DNA from: Streptomyces violaceoruber
GTDB taxonomy: Bacteria > Actinomycetota > Actinomycetes > Streptomycetales > Streptomycetaceae
Direction of reading: 5' to 3'
Assembly (NCBI GenBank): GCA_000720805.1
Contig: JODI01000091.1
Coordinates: 1 to 30,016, forward strand
Length of the DNA stretch: 30,016 nt
The notes below the pieces were generated by a model that saw only the letters and a program-made list of their open reading frames with translations, did no database searches and was not told where the DNA came from. The translations under genes and the position numbers were made by a program. Within the stretch, counting starts at the first letter, position 1. Each line of letters starts with the position of its first letter. This document shows, one piece after another, positions 1-7,861 of the stretch.

Positions 1-2511
1 CCCCCGCCCCCCGGCAACCTCCGCGCCCGCCTGACCTCCTTCGTCGGCCGGGAGGCCGACATCGACGCCATCCGGGGTGACCTGGCGGCGGCCCGGCTCG
101 TGACGTTGCTCGGCCCCGGTGGGGCCGGGAAGACGCGGTTGTCGCAGGAGGCCGCCGAGGCCGTGCGGGACGCGGCACGCGACGGGGTCTGGCTGGCCGA
201 ACTCGCGCCCGTCGACGACCCGGACGCCGTACCGGAGGCCGTGATGACCGCCGTAGGGGCCCGCGAGACCGTTCTGTACGGCGCCGGTGCCGAGGCCATG
301 CGGGCCGGGACCGAGCGGCACGACGACCCGGTCGAGCGGCTCGCTGAGCACTGCGGCAGGCGCCGGATGCTGATCATCCTGGACAACTGCGAGCACGTCG
401 TCGACGCGGCGGCCCGGCTCGTCGAGGAGCTGCTGGAACGCTGTCCGGGGCTGACGGTGCTGGCCACGAGTCGTGAACCTCTCGGCGTGCCGGGGGAGTT
501 GCTGCGGCCCGTGGAGCCGCTGCCCGAACCGGTCGCGCTGCGACTGCTCGCCGAGCGGGGTGCGGCTGCCCGCCCGGGCTTCACGACCCAGGACGATCCG
601 GAAGCCTGCGCGGAGATCTGCCGGCGGCTCGACGGACTGCCCCTCGCGATCGAGCTCGCCGCCGCCCGGTTAAGGATATTGACGCCTCGTCAGATAGCCG
701 ACCGGCTCGACGACCGGTTCCGTCTGCTCACGTCCGGCAGCCGTACCGTCCTGCCCCGTCAGCAGACGCTCAGGGCCGTCGTCGACTGGTCCTGGGAGCT
801 GCTGGACGAGGACGAACGGGATGTGCTGCGCAGGCTCTCGGTGTTCGCGGGCGGCTGCGACCTCGCCGCCGCGGAGGCCGTCTGCGGGCCCACCGTGCTG
901 GACGCCCTCGGCTCGCTGGTCGACAAGTCCCTGGTGGTCGCGGCGCCTTCGGGTGACGGCGAGATGCGCTACCGGCTCCTCGAAACCGTCGCCGAGTACG
1001 CGCGTGAACGGCTCGACGAGACCGGCCGTCGCGCCGAGGCCGAGCGCGCCCACCTCACCTACTACCGCGAACTCGCCCGCACCACCGACCCGTTGCTGCG
1101 GGGCACCGGCCAACTCGCCGCCGTCGAACGGCTGGAGCGCGAGTACGAGAACCTCCGCACCGCCCTGCGGCACGCCGTCGCCGAGCGCGACGAGCAGGAG
1201 GCGATCTGCCTCGTGCTGTCGCTGGCCTGGTACTGGCAGATGCGCGACGCACGCATCGAGGCCCGCAACTGGTGCGCCGAGGTGATGGCCCTCGGCCCCG
1301 ACCCGTACACCGCACCCGCCCGCAAGGCAGCCCCGGTCTGGGAACGCTGCACCGACGTGCCGCCCCCGCTCAGCGGAGAGCTCCTCGCCGAGGCCCGGCG
1401 CGGTGTCCACCTGGCCCACATGGCCTGCATGGACACCGAGTTGCAGACCTGGGAGTCACCACGGGCGAAGGAGAAGCTGCGCCTGATCACGGAGGTCTAC
1501 GAGCCCGGCCTCCCGCAGACCTGCCGTTCGCCCGGCATGCTCTGGTTCTACGCGGTGCTGCTGACCGGCGGCGTGGACCGGCTGCCCGATATCCTCGACG
1601 CCGCCGTCCGCACCTGCCGCTCCACCCCCGGCATGGACTGGGAGCTGGCCTCCATCCTCCAGTTGCGGGCCAACATCCTCGCCAACCGCAGCGACTGGGC
1701 GGGCGACGCGACGCGCGACGCCGACGAGTCGATCGAGCTCTTCCACCGGCTCGGCGACGTCTGGGGAATGGCCGAGGCGCTCTCCGCGCGCGGCGAGGCC
1801 CGGGAACGTATCGGCGAGTACCTGCTGGCCGCCGCCGACTACGAGGCGGCGATCGAGCACGCCGAGCGCCTCGGCGCCCGTGGCCAGATCGCGGTGCTGG
1901 GCGCCCGGCTCGGCGGCGCGCTCATGGAGGCGGGCGAGACCGAGCGAGGTGAACGGATCCTGCGCGAGGTGATCGAGCAGCCGATCGGTTTCAGCGGCCA
2001 GGGGATGCCCGCGGCCCGGATGTTCCTCGCGGGCCAGCTCGCCGTGACCGGCCGGATCCCGGAGGCGCGCGAGCAACTGCGGCGGGTGCGCGAGGAGTTC
2101 GAGATCGTCCACTTCGTCGTCTTCGACGCGTTCGTCACCGGCTCGGAGGCCTGGGTGGAGGCGGTCGACGGCCACTACGAGGAATCCCTCGACAAGGTCC
2201 GGCAGGCGCTCCGGATGGCCGACGACCCGCTGGCCGAGGCCATCGGCCCGCACATGCGCCCGCTGTACCTGGGCGTCGCCGCGCTCGGCCTCGCCGAGGT
2301 CGACGGCGGCCGCCGGGCCCGTGACGGCGCCCGCTGCGTCGGCGCCGCGCGGGCACTGCTCCCGGCCGGGCATGTCGTGACAGCCCTGGAGCGCGAGGTG
2401 TACGGCCGCGCCGAGCGGCACCTGCGCGGCGCGCTCGGCGACGAGGGCTACGAGGCGGCGTACGCGGAGGGCGGTGACCTCTCCGCCGCGGAGGTCACCG
2501 CCCTGGTCTGA
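1..2511 (+). CDS. AfsR/SARP-type transcriptional regulator, 3' part (5' end outside window)
   Basis: The frame is already open at base 1 and begins with a Pro-rich linker followed by LTSFVGRE, which in this family joins the BTAD DNA-binding half to the NB-ARC ATPase. The visible 836 codons hold a Walker A motif GPGGAGKT (codons 37-44), a Walker B-like IILDNCEHV, the ATSREPL and GLPLAIELAA motifs of NB-ARC/STAND ATPases, and then a long helical TPR-like region to the stop. There is no LuxR-type helix-turn-helix at the C-terminus, so the DNA-binding domain must lie upstream of the window, which fits AfsR/SARP rather than LAL regulators. An internal GTG at 100 would cut away the linker and is not a credible start. 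An in-frame TTA leucine codon sits at 670-672, so translation may need bldA tRNA. The gene converges on the ABC exporter genes, with only 29 bp between stop codons. Family call is firm; target genes are unknown. Confidence 0.85.
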   Translation, partial: PPPPGNLRARLTSFVGREADIDAIRGDLAAARLVTLLGPGGAGKTRLSQEAAEAVRDAARDGVWLAELAPVDDPDAVPEAVMTAVGARETVLYGAGAEAMRAGTERHDDPVERLAEHCGRRRMLIILDNCEHVVDAAARLVEELLERCPGLTVLATSREPLGVPGELLRPVEPLPEPVALRLLAERGAAARPGFTTQDDPEACAEICRRLDGLPLAIELAAARLRILTPRQIADRLDDRFRLLTSGSRTVLPRQQTLRAVVDWSWELLDEDERDVLRRLSVFAGGCDLAAAEAVCGPTVLDALGSLVDKSLVVAAPSGDGEMRYRLLETVAEYARERLDETGRRAEAERAHLTYYRELARTTDPLLRGTGQLAAVERLEREYENLRTALRHAVAERDEQEAICLVLSLAWYWQMRDARIEARNWCAEVMALGPDPYTAPARKAAPVWERCTDVPPPLSGELLAEARRGVHLAHMACMDTELQTWESPRAKEKLRLITEVYEPGLPQTCRSPGMLWFYAVLLTGGVDRLPDILDAAVRTCRSTPGMDWELASILQLRANILANRSDWAGDATRDADESIELFHRLGDVWGMAEALSARGEARERIGEYLLAAADYEAAIEHAERLGARGQIAVLGARLGGALMEAGETERGERILREVIEQPIGFSGQGMPAARMFLAGQLAVTGRIPEAREQLRRVREEFEIVHFVVFDAFVTGSEAWVEAVDGHYEESLDKVRQALRMADDPLAEAIGPHMRPLYLGVAALGLAEVDGGRRARDGARCVGAARALLPAGHVVTALEREVYGRAERHLRGALGDEGYEAAYAEGGDLSAAEVTALV
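670..672 (+). other. In-frame TTA (bldA-type) codon in the SARP-like regulator
   Basis: Reading in the regulator's frame, codons at 670-681 are TTA AGG ATA TTG. All four are rare in this GC-rich genome, and TTA is the codon read only by the bldA tRNA in Streptomyces. That the codon is present and in frame is seen directly; developmental control through bldA is inferred from the genus. Confidence 0.8.
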
Positions 2512-2540
2512 CGCGCACCGAGGGGCCGTACGACGACGCC

Positions 2541-3359
2541 TCAGGTCTTCGTGCGGAACTTGTGGATCGCGACCGGTGCCATGACCGCGGTGAGCCCCAC
2601 CGACCAGGCGAGGGTCACCCACAGCCCGTGCGCGACCGGGCCGCCCACCATCAGTCCGCGCGCCGCGTCCGCGAGGGAGGACAGCGGGTTGTAGTCGGTG
2701 AAGTTCCGCAGCCAGCCCGGCATCGACTGCGTCGGGGCGAAGATCGACGAGCCGAACTGCAGCGGCATCAGCACCAGGAAGCCCATCGCCTGCACGGACT
2801 GCGCGGTCTTCATGACCACGCCGAGAGTGAGGAACACCCACATCAGGGCCGATCCGAACACCACGGACAGGCCCACGGCGGCGAACAGACCGGGCCAGTT
2901 GGTGATGTCGAAGCCGACCAGGACCCCGACGATCATGAGCACCGCGGTCGCGACCAGCATCCGCATCAGTTCGACCGCGATCTTGGCGAACAGCACCGAG
3001 CCGCGCCCGATCGGCAGTGACCGGAACCGGTCCATGACACCGCTGTTGAAGTCCGTGTTGAAGCCGGTGCCGACCCCCTGGGCCATGTTCATGCCCATCA
3101 TGGCCATCAGGCCGGGCACGACGTACTGCACGTAGGCCTGCTGGCCGCCGCCCAGCGACTGTCCGATGGAGCCGCCGAAGACGTACACGAAGAGCAGGGT
3201 GAAGATCACCGGGAACAGGATGGCGTCGAACATCGACTCCGGGTCCTGCCGGATCCACAGCAGGTTGCGGCGCACGAGCGCCCCGGTGTGCCGCAGATGG
3301 CCGCGCAGCGGGATCCGCGCGTCCGCGGAGAGTGCGGGGGTGGAAGTGGCGGCGCTCAT
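2541..3359 (-). CDS. ABC-2 type exporter permease, DrrB-like
   Basis: A 272-residue integral membrane protein with about six hydrophobic segments after a cytoplasmic N-terminus of roughly 30 residues. It contains NLLWIRQDPESMFDAILFPV near the N-terminus and the DFNSGVMDRFRSLPI region typical of ABC-2 permeases of the daunorubicin-resistance (DrrB) group. The ATG at 3359 overlaps the TGA of the upstream ATPase gene as ATGA (3356-3359), so the two are translationally coupled and form one exporter. In this family the complex exports hydrophobic drugs or self-made metabolites; the substrate here cannot be read from sequence. It ends 29 bp from the convergent regulator gene. Confidence 0.9.
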   Translation of the reverse strand: MSAATSTPALSADARIPLRGHLRHTGALVRRNLLWIRQDPESMFDAILFPVIFTLLFVYVFGGSIGQSLGGGQQAYVQYVVPGLMAMMGMNMAQGVGTGFNTDFNSGVMDRFRSLPIGRGSVLFAKIAVELMRMLVATAVLMIVGVLVGFDITNWPGLFAAVGLSVVFGSALMWVFLTLGVVMKTAQSVQAMGFLVLMPLQFGSSIFAPTQSMPGWLRNFTDYNPLSSLADAARGLMVGGPVAHGLWVTLAWSVGLTAVMAPVAIHKFRTKT

Positions 3360-4381
3360 ACGGCGACCTCCTGACGGTCGTCGGCGGGCGTGGCGTCCTG
3401 CGGGGCACCGGCGCGGTGGCCGGTGAGGGACAGGAACACCTCGTCCAGGCTGGGGAGTTCGGTGATGATGGAGGAGAGCGTGATGCCGCGCGCGGTGACC
3501 GCGCCGACCACGGCGGTCAGCTGCTCGTCGCTGAGGATCGGAACCAGGACGGACCCGCGCTCGGTGTCGAGGGTCGTGGTGGCGAGCCCGGTGATGCCCA
3601 GCTCGTCCAACGCGTCGGCGAGGGGCCGCAGCTGCAGCGGATCGGCCGGCCTGACCCGCAGGGTCCGCCCCCCGACCTTCGCCTTCAGCTCCTCGATGGC
3701 GCCGCCCGCGATCACCTTGCCGCGGTCGACGACGGTCAGCTCGGAGGCCAGCTGCTCGGCCTCCTCCATGTACTGGGTGGTGAGCAGCACGGTGACCCCT
3801 TCGCCGACCATCCGCTTGACCTCGTCCCACACCTCGTTGCGGGTGCGGGGATCGAGGCCGGTGGTGGGCTCGTCGAGGAACAGCACGGAGGGCCGGCCGA
3901 TCATCGAGGCAGCCAGGTCGAGCCGCCGTCGCATACCGCCGGAGTACGTCGACGCCGGGCGCTTGGCCGCGTCGGTGAGCGAGAAACGCTCCAGCAGTTC
4001 GTCGGCGCGGGCGCGGGCCGCCTTGCGGGGCAGGTCGAGCAGCCGTCCGATCATGTACAGGTTCTCCCAGCCGGGGAGCTTCTCGTCCACGGAGGCGTAC
4101 TGGCCGGTGAGTCCGATCACCCGCCGCAACTGCCGGGGCTGCCGTACGACGTCGTAGCCGGCGACGGTCGCCTGCCCGGCGTCGGGCTGGATCAGGCTGG
4201 ACAGGATCCGCACGAGGGTGGTCTTCCCGGCCCCGTTCGGCCCGAGGACCCCCATCACGGTGCCCTCCCGCACCTCCAGGTCGACCCCGTCCAGCGCCTT
4301 GGTCTCCCCGTAGTGCTTGACCAGTCCCCGCACGGTCACGGCGCTGCCCGCGCCACTGGGGTTCTTGTCGATTCGCGTCAT
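3356..4381 (-). CDS. ABC transporter ATP-binding protein, DrrA-like
   Basis: A 341-residue ATPase that would power the DrrB-like permease encoded next to it. It has Walker A GPNGAGKTT (residues 48-56), the signature YSGGMRRRLDL (about 146-156), Walker B VLFLDEP with the D-loop TTGLDP (about 167-178), and the C-terminal extension with GRTLRVRPAD that marks the DrrA group. I chose ATG 4381 because the frame upstream becomes Arg/Pro/Gly-rich and unlike any ATPase. No clear Shine-Dalgarno precedes it, so the mRNA may be leaderless. Three 11-bp-spaced direct repeats lie 24-51 bp upstream. The promoter region is separated from the next gene upstream by a hairpin terminator. Confidence 0.92.
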   Translation of the reverse strand: MTRIDKNPSGAGSAVTVRGLVKHYGETKALDGVDLEVREGTVMGVLGPNGAGKTTLVRILSSLIQPDAGQATVAGYDVVRQPRQLRRVIGLTGQYASVDEKLPGWENLYMIGRLLDLPRKAARARADELLERFSLTDAAKRPASTYSGGMRRRLDLAASMIGRPSVLFLDEPTTGLDPRTRNEVWDEVKRMVGEGVTVLLTTQYMEEAEQLASELTVVDRGKVIAGGAIEELKAKVGGRTLRVRPADPLQLRPLADALDELGITGLATTTLDTERGSVLVPILSDEQLTAVVGAVTARGITLSSIITELPSLDEVFLSLTGHRAGAPQDATPADDRQEVAV

Positions 4382-4404
4382 GCCGACGACGGTGTCAGCC
4401 CCCA

Positions 4405-4432
4405 CCGACAAACGACCGACACCGCGCCGACA
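4405..4432 (-). promoter_or_regulatory. Three TGTCGG direct repeats at 11-bp spacing upstream of the drrAB-like operon
   Basis: On the minus strand TGTCGG occurs at 4432-4427, 4421-4416 and 4410-4405, exactly 11 bp apart. Read as heptamers they are TGTCGGC, TGTCGGT and TGTCGGT separated by 4 bp, which is the layout of SARP binding sites. A possible -10 (CACCGT, only A2 and T6 matching) lies about 9 bp beyond the last heptamer and close to the ATG. Further single copies are at 4447-4452 and 4477-4482. The repeats are seen directly; binding by the neighbouring regulator is inferred. Confidence 0.5.
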
Positions 4433-4531
4433 TCCCCTACAGGGCGCCGACAGCTTCCTGCAGGGCACCTGCCGGACCGACAGCGGGTACGACTCCCGCC
4501 GGGGGCCGCGCCCCGTGTGCCCGTACACGAA

Positions 4532-4564
4532 CGGCCCGCCGGAAGCTGTCCTTCCGACGGGCCG
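4532..4564 (-). terminator. Hairpin terminator after the beta-propeller gene
   Basis: A 14-bp stem with one mismatch (CGGCCCGCCGGAAG against CTTCCGACGGGCCG) and a 5-base loop, 72 bp past the stop of the beta-propeller gene. There is no U-tract, as is usual in Streptomyces. Confidence 0.6.
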
Positions 4565-4635
4565 CCGCGCCGTGTCGGCGCTCGACGGAACGGGCCTGGT
4601 CCACCGGCCGCCGCTCAGGCCGTCAGCTCTTCGGG

Positions 4636-5997
4636 TCAGTCACCGGTCCGCGGCAGCAGAGAGACGATCTTGCTGCCGTTCCGGGCGACCAGTACGTCCT
4701 CGTAGAGCAGGAGTTGGGGCGCGTCCCTGAAGCCCGGGCCCGGCTCGGCGGTGCCGACGTGAGCGTGCCAGACCTGCTCGCCTGTGCGCAGATCGAGTCC
4801 GGACAGGTTTCCGGTCGGGTCGAAGAAGTACACGACCCCCTGCCGCTCCGACACCACGGGAGACGCGATGCCCTGCATCGTGTTCTTGCCGGGCACCTTG
4901 ACGCCCGCTGGGCGGTTCCACAGGGTCTTTCCCGTGGTCAGCGAGTAGGCCGAGGCCTTGCCCTGCCAGGAGACGGAGATCAGGCGGTCACCGACGATCT
5001 CCGATGCGGCCACTTCCCCCTCGACCCGATAGGGGTGTGAGGTCTGCTGCCCTGAGCCGTTGACGGTGGTCAGCCGCAAGTCCTTGCCGGCCGCGCCCTT
5101 CGCTGCGATCAGGACCATCCGGCCCTCCGAGGTTCCGAGGAGCTCCTGCCTGCCGGGGAGGGCCATGACCTTCGTGGCGTTTCCGGTGGCGGGATCGAGA
5201 CGGAGGACGTCGGTGTCGTCCGGCTCCTCGGCGTCCCGCGTGCACAGGAGATAGGGCACGCCGCTCAGCACCGCCCGTTGACACACGGTGCCCTTGTCCC
5301 AGGTGTGACGCCACTTCTCCTTGCCGGTCAGCGGATCGAGGGCGGACATCGTACGAACCGACGGGGTGTTCGCCAGCACCGCGCCGTCGATGAGCATGGC
5401 GGCCTGCTCGGTGCGGTCGTCCTGCGGCATCTCGACCGTCCACAGGACATCGCCGCTGCCGGCGTCCACCGCCATCAGATCGGTACCGCCGGCGTAGTCC
5501 CCGTTCGGCAGGTTCTCCGCGGTGTGGTTGCGGTAGGCGTAGACCACCCCGTCGCGCGCGGCGAACGGGTGGTCGATCCCGTCGCCTTCGCGATTGACCT
5601 TGACGGTCCACAGCCGCTCGCCGGTGTTGGCGTCGAACTTGGCGACGTCGTACTTGGACCCGCCGCAGTACAGCGCGGAACCGTCCACCAGACAGCCCCG
5701 CTCACCGGCGCCCGGGACGCCGCTCTGCCACGGCTTCCAGCCGTCCGGCGGAGTCGCCGGCGACGCCGCGGGCCGCACGGGCCGGTCCGGCCCGGCCGCA
5801 CCACCGCCCCCGAAGCCCACCACCGCCCCCACGGTGACCGCGGCGATGGCGACCGCCGCCCCCGCGGCCTGGGAGAAACGACGTCGGCTGCGTCGCCGCA
5901 CCACCTTCTGGACCAGGTCCCCCGGCGCCCGCACCCGGTCCAGGTCGACGGCGCGCAGCGTCTCCCGGACCTTCCTCTCCACCTGCTCCGTCGTCAT
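4636..5997 (-). CDS. Membrane-anchored PQQ-like beta-propeller protein
   Basis: A 453-residue protein. Residues 1-35 are a charged cytoplasmic stretch ending in RRRSRRR, followed by one hydrophobic segment (about 41-62) and a Pro/Ala linker; the rest is extracytoplasmic. The body has repeated blades of the PQQ/BamB type, seen as KFDANTGERLWTV, AVDAGSGDVLWTV, ALDPLTGKEKWRH, LRLDPATGNATKV, YSLTTGKTLWNR and LDLRTGEQVWHA. Paired cysteines in GERGCLVDGSALYCGG and VCQRAV/LLCTRD suggest disulphides. Its ATG overlaps the stop of the sigma-factor gene (ATGA at 5994-5997), so they are coupled. The layout of short cytoplasmic tail, membrane span and outside sensor domain would suit a regulator of that sigma factor, but no zinc-finger anti-sigma motif is present and this role is inference. 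Confidence 0.8.
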   Translation of the reverse strand: MTTEQVERKVRETLRAVDLDRVRAPGDLVQKVVRRRSRRRFSQAAGAAVAIAAVTVGAVVGFGGGGAAGPDRPVRPAASPATPPDGWKPWQSGVPGAGERGCLVDGSALYCGGSKYDVAKFDANTGERLWTVKVNREGDGIDHPFAARDGVVYAYRNHTAENLPNGDYAGGTDLMAVDAGSGDVLWTVEMPQDDRTEQAAMLIDGAVLANTPSVRTMSALDPLTGKEKWRHTWDKGTVCQRAVLSGVPYLLCTRDAEEPDDTDVLRLDPATGNATKVMALPGRQELLGTSEGRMVLIAAKGAAGKDLRLTTVNGSGQQTSHPYRVEGEVAASEIVGDRLISVSWQGKASAYSLTTGKTLWNRPAGVKVPGKNTMQGIASPVVSERQGVVYFFDPTGNLSGLDLRTGEQVWHAHVGTAEPGPGFRDAPQLLLYEDVLVARNGSKIVSLLPRTGD

Positions 5998-6545
5998 CCC
6001 TGGATCCCCTTCGGCGTGTAGCTGAGCGACTGGACCGGTTCCGGGGACCCTTCGGGCCCGAGCTCCGGTACGAGCGCCCGGAGTTTGGCCAGGGACCGGT
6101 GCGCGGTACTGCGCACTGTGCCGACCGGGCACCCCAGCAGCGCCGCGACCTCGGCCTCCGGCAGGTCCTCGAAGTAGCGCAGCACGACCACGGCCCGCTG
6201 CCGCTTCGTCAGACGACCGAGCGCCGCCCACAGCGCGATCCGCAGCTCGGAGTCCGCCCCCGCGTCGGTGTCCGTGCCGGAGTCGGGCAGTACGGGCACC
6301 GTCGTCTCGGCACTGTGTCTGCGCAGCCGCCAGCGGTTGATCTGCTGGCGGTACATGACCTGGCGGACATAGGCCTCGTGTTGCTCGATGTGCGCCCAGC
6401 GCCCGTAGGCCTTCATCAGCGCGATCTGCAGCAGGTCCTCCGCGGCATGCCGGTCCCCTCCGGTGAGCAGCACCGCGAGCCGCAGCAGCGCGGTGGAGCG
6501 CATCGCTACGAACTCCCGGAACTCGTCGTGATTCGAGGCCTTCAT
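5994..6545 (-). CDS. SigE-family (ECF-type) RNA polymerase sigma factor
   Basis: A 183-residue sigma factor. The region-2 helices include LLRLAVLLTGGDRHAAEDLLQ and ALMKAYGRW, with YVRQVMYRQQINRWR after them. Region 4 has LTKRQRAVVVLRYFEDLPEAE, followed by the recognition helix area LLGCPVGTVRSTAHRSLAKLR. The linker between the regions is acidic (SGTDTDAGADSE). ATG 6545 is preceded by GGAGGG at a good distance. This is the short sigma-70 group usually labelled SigE family in actinomycetes, which is not the same as the cell-envelope SigE of S. coelicolor. The last codons overlap the start of the beta-propeller gene, so the two proteins probably act together. A GTGTG-TT-CACAC inverted repeat (6615-6626) lies 70 bp upstream. 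Confidence 0.88.
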   Translation of the reverse strand: MKASNHDEFREFVAMRSTALLRLAVLLTGGDRHAAEDLLQIALMKAYGRWAHIEQHEAYVRQVMYRQQINRWRLRRHSAETTVPVLPDSGTDTDAGADSELRIALWAALGRLTKRQRAVVVLRYFEDLPEAEVAALLGCPVGTVRSTAHRSLAKLRALVPELGPEGSPEPVQSLSYTPKGIQG

Positions 6546-6614
6546 CGACCCTCCCCTTCTCGAACGATCACGACGCGGTGAGCCGCCCGCGGCTATCCCT
6601 CAGCTCGCGAGATT

Positions 6615-6626
6615 GTGTGTTCACAC
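6615..6626. promoter_or_regulatory. Small inverted repeat upstream of the sigma-factor gene
   Basis: GTGTG-TT-CACAC, a perfect 5-bp inverted repeat, sits between the panB terminator and the sigma-factor start. It could be an operator or part of the promoter region. No matching second copy was noticed, so support is weak. Confidence 0.25.
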
Positions 6627-6667
6627 CAAGTCGAGGACGCGATCGGCCGCACGGCCCGCACAACGGG

Positions 6668-6701
6668 GCAGCCCGCCGACGGGGGAAGATCGGCGGGCTG
6701 C
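6668..6701 (-). terminator. panB transcription terminator
   Basis: A perfect 12-bp inverted repeat, GCAGCCCGCCGA and TCGGCGGGCTGC, with a 10-base loop, 41 bp after the panB stop. It separates panB from the sigma-factor gene on the same strand. Confidence 0.75.
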
Positions 6702-6741
6702 TGTGGTGCCGCAGTGGCTCAGGGGGCTGGGCTCAGGGGGC

Positions 6742-7620
6742 TCAGTGGACGGAGTGCTCATCCTGCGGGAACGTGCCGCCGACGACGTCCTCCGCGAACG
6801 CCTTCGCCGCGTTCCCCATGACCTCGCGCAGGTTCGCGTACTGCTTCACGAACTTCGGGACCCGGCCGCCGGTCAGCCCCAGCATGTCGGTCCACACCAG
6901 CACCTGCGCGTCCGTCTCGGGCCCGGCCCCGATCCCGACCGTCGGGATGTGCAGGACTCGGGTCACCTCGGCCGCCAGCTCCGCCGGAACGAGTTCGAGG
7001 ACCACCGCGAACGCTCCCGCGTCCTGGACGGACTTCGCGTCCCGCAGCAGCTGCTGGGCCGCCTCCTCGCCGCGCCCCTGGACGCGGTAGCCCATGGCGT
7101 TCACGGACTGGGGGGTGAGGCCGATGTGGGCCATCACCGGGATCCCGGACTCGACCAGCAGCTCGATCTGCCGGTGCGAGCGCTCCCCGCCCTCCAGCTT
7201 GACCGCGCCGACCCCGGCCTCCTTCACCAGCCGGGTCGCCGAGCGCAGCGCCTGCACCGGGCCCTCCTGGTACGAGCCGAAGGGCAGGTCGCCGACGATG
7301 AGGGCGCGGTTCGTGCCCCGTACGACGGCCGCCGACAGCATCGTCATCTCGTCGAGCGTGACGGGCACGGTGGTCTCGTACCCCAGGTGACAGTTGCCCG
7401 CGGAGTCCCCGACGAGCATGACCGGGATGCCGGCCTCGTCGAAGACGGACGCGGTCATCGCGTCGTACGCGGTGAGCATGGGCCACTTCTCGCCGCGCTC
7501 CTTGGCGGCGGCGATGTCGCGGACGGTGATACGGCGGGTGCCCTTGCCCCCGTACAGCGTCTTGCTGCTGCCGTCGGGGGTGCTGTTCCGCAGGGGCTGG
7601 GCAGCCGAGAGCTGCGTCAT
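6742..7620 (-). CDS. panB: 3-methyl-2-oxobutanoate hydroxymethyltransferase (ketopantoate hydroxymethyltransferase)
   Basis: This enzyme uses 5,10-methylenetetrahydrofolate to turn 2-oxoisovalerate into ketopantoate, the first committed step of pantothenate and CoA synthesis, in the cytoplasm. The family motifs appear in order: MLTAYDAMTA, MLVGDSAGN (first metal-binding Asp), VGDLPFGSY (second Asp), KLEGG (metal/active-site Glu), MAHIGLTPQ, VLELVP (catalytic Glu) and IPTVGIGAG. The protein is 292 residues, slightly longer than E. coli PanB because of an N-terminal extension of about 25 residues, usual in actinomycetes. I chose ATG 7620 because AAGGAG lies 8 bases upstream; an in-frame ATG at 7641 would add seven residues but lacks a comparable site. 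It stands alone, ends at a strong hairpin, and is divergent from the MFS exporter gene. Confidence 0.97.
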   Translation of the reverse strand: MTQLSAAQPLRNSTPDGSSKTLYGGKGTRRITVRDIAAAKERGEKWPMLTAYDAMTASVFDEAGIPVMLVGDSAGNCHLGYETTVPVTLDEMTMLSAAVVRGTNRALIVGDLPFGSYQEGPVQALRSATRLVKEAGVGAVKLEGGERSHRQIELLVESGIPVMAHIGLTPQSVNAMGYRVQGRGEEAAQQLLRDAKSVQDAGAFAVVLELVPAELAAEVTRVLHIPTVGIGAGPETDAQVLVWTDMLGLTGGRVPKFVKQYANLREVMGNAAKAFAEDVVGGTFPQDEHSVH

Positions 7621-7681
7621 GGCAACGGCTCCTTCAGTCATCTCGAGGCGCCCTGACGGCGTCCCCGGATCGTCTCCATGG

Positions 7682-7741
7682 TGGCACCTCGTGCCAGTGA
7701 CGGCTAGGGGAGGTCGCTGTGATCGAGGCCCCTGTGATCGA
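7682..7741. repeat. Short inverted and direct repeats in the panB/exporter intergenic region
   Basis: TGGCAC-CTC-GTGCCA is a perfect 6-bp inverted repeat at 7682-7696. Two copies of CTGTGATCGA follow at 7717-7726 and 7732-7741, 15 bp apart. They lie 62-121 bp upstream of the panB start and may be regulatory. Nothing identifies a binding protein. Confidence 0.3.
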
Positions 7742-7817
7742 AAGCCCCGCTGAACAAGCCAACTGTGAGGGAGATCCCTGTTCGACGCGGCACGTAAGGA
7801 CTGAGTAAAGGATTTAC

Positions 7818-7838
7818 GATACGAGACGGTCTCGTATC
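7818..7838. promoter_or_regulatory. Perfect 21-bp palindrome, probable TetR operator for the exporter
   Basis: GATACGAGAC-G-GTCTCGTATC, two perfect 10-bp half-sites around one base, ends 23 bp before the exporter ATG and is markedly AT-richer than its surroundings. Its position over the promoter suits repression by the TetR protein encoded just downstream of the exporter. The palindrome is seen directly; the partner protein is inferred. Confidence 0.7.
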
Positions 7839-7861
7839 TTATTTGTCCTAGTCTCGGAACC

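Noticed and set aside
2512..2540. Terminator between the convergent regulator and exporter permease
   Set aside because: The 29-bp gap has no inverted repeat longer than a few bases.
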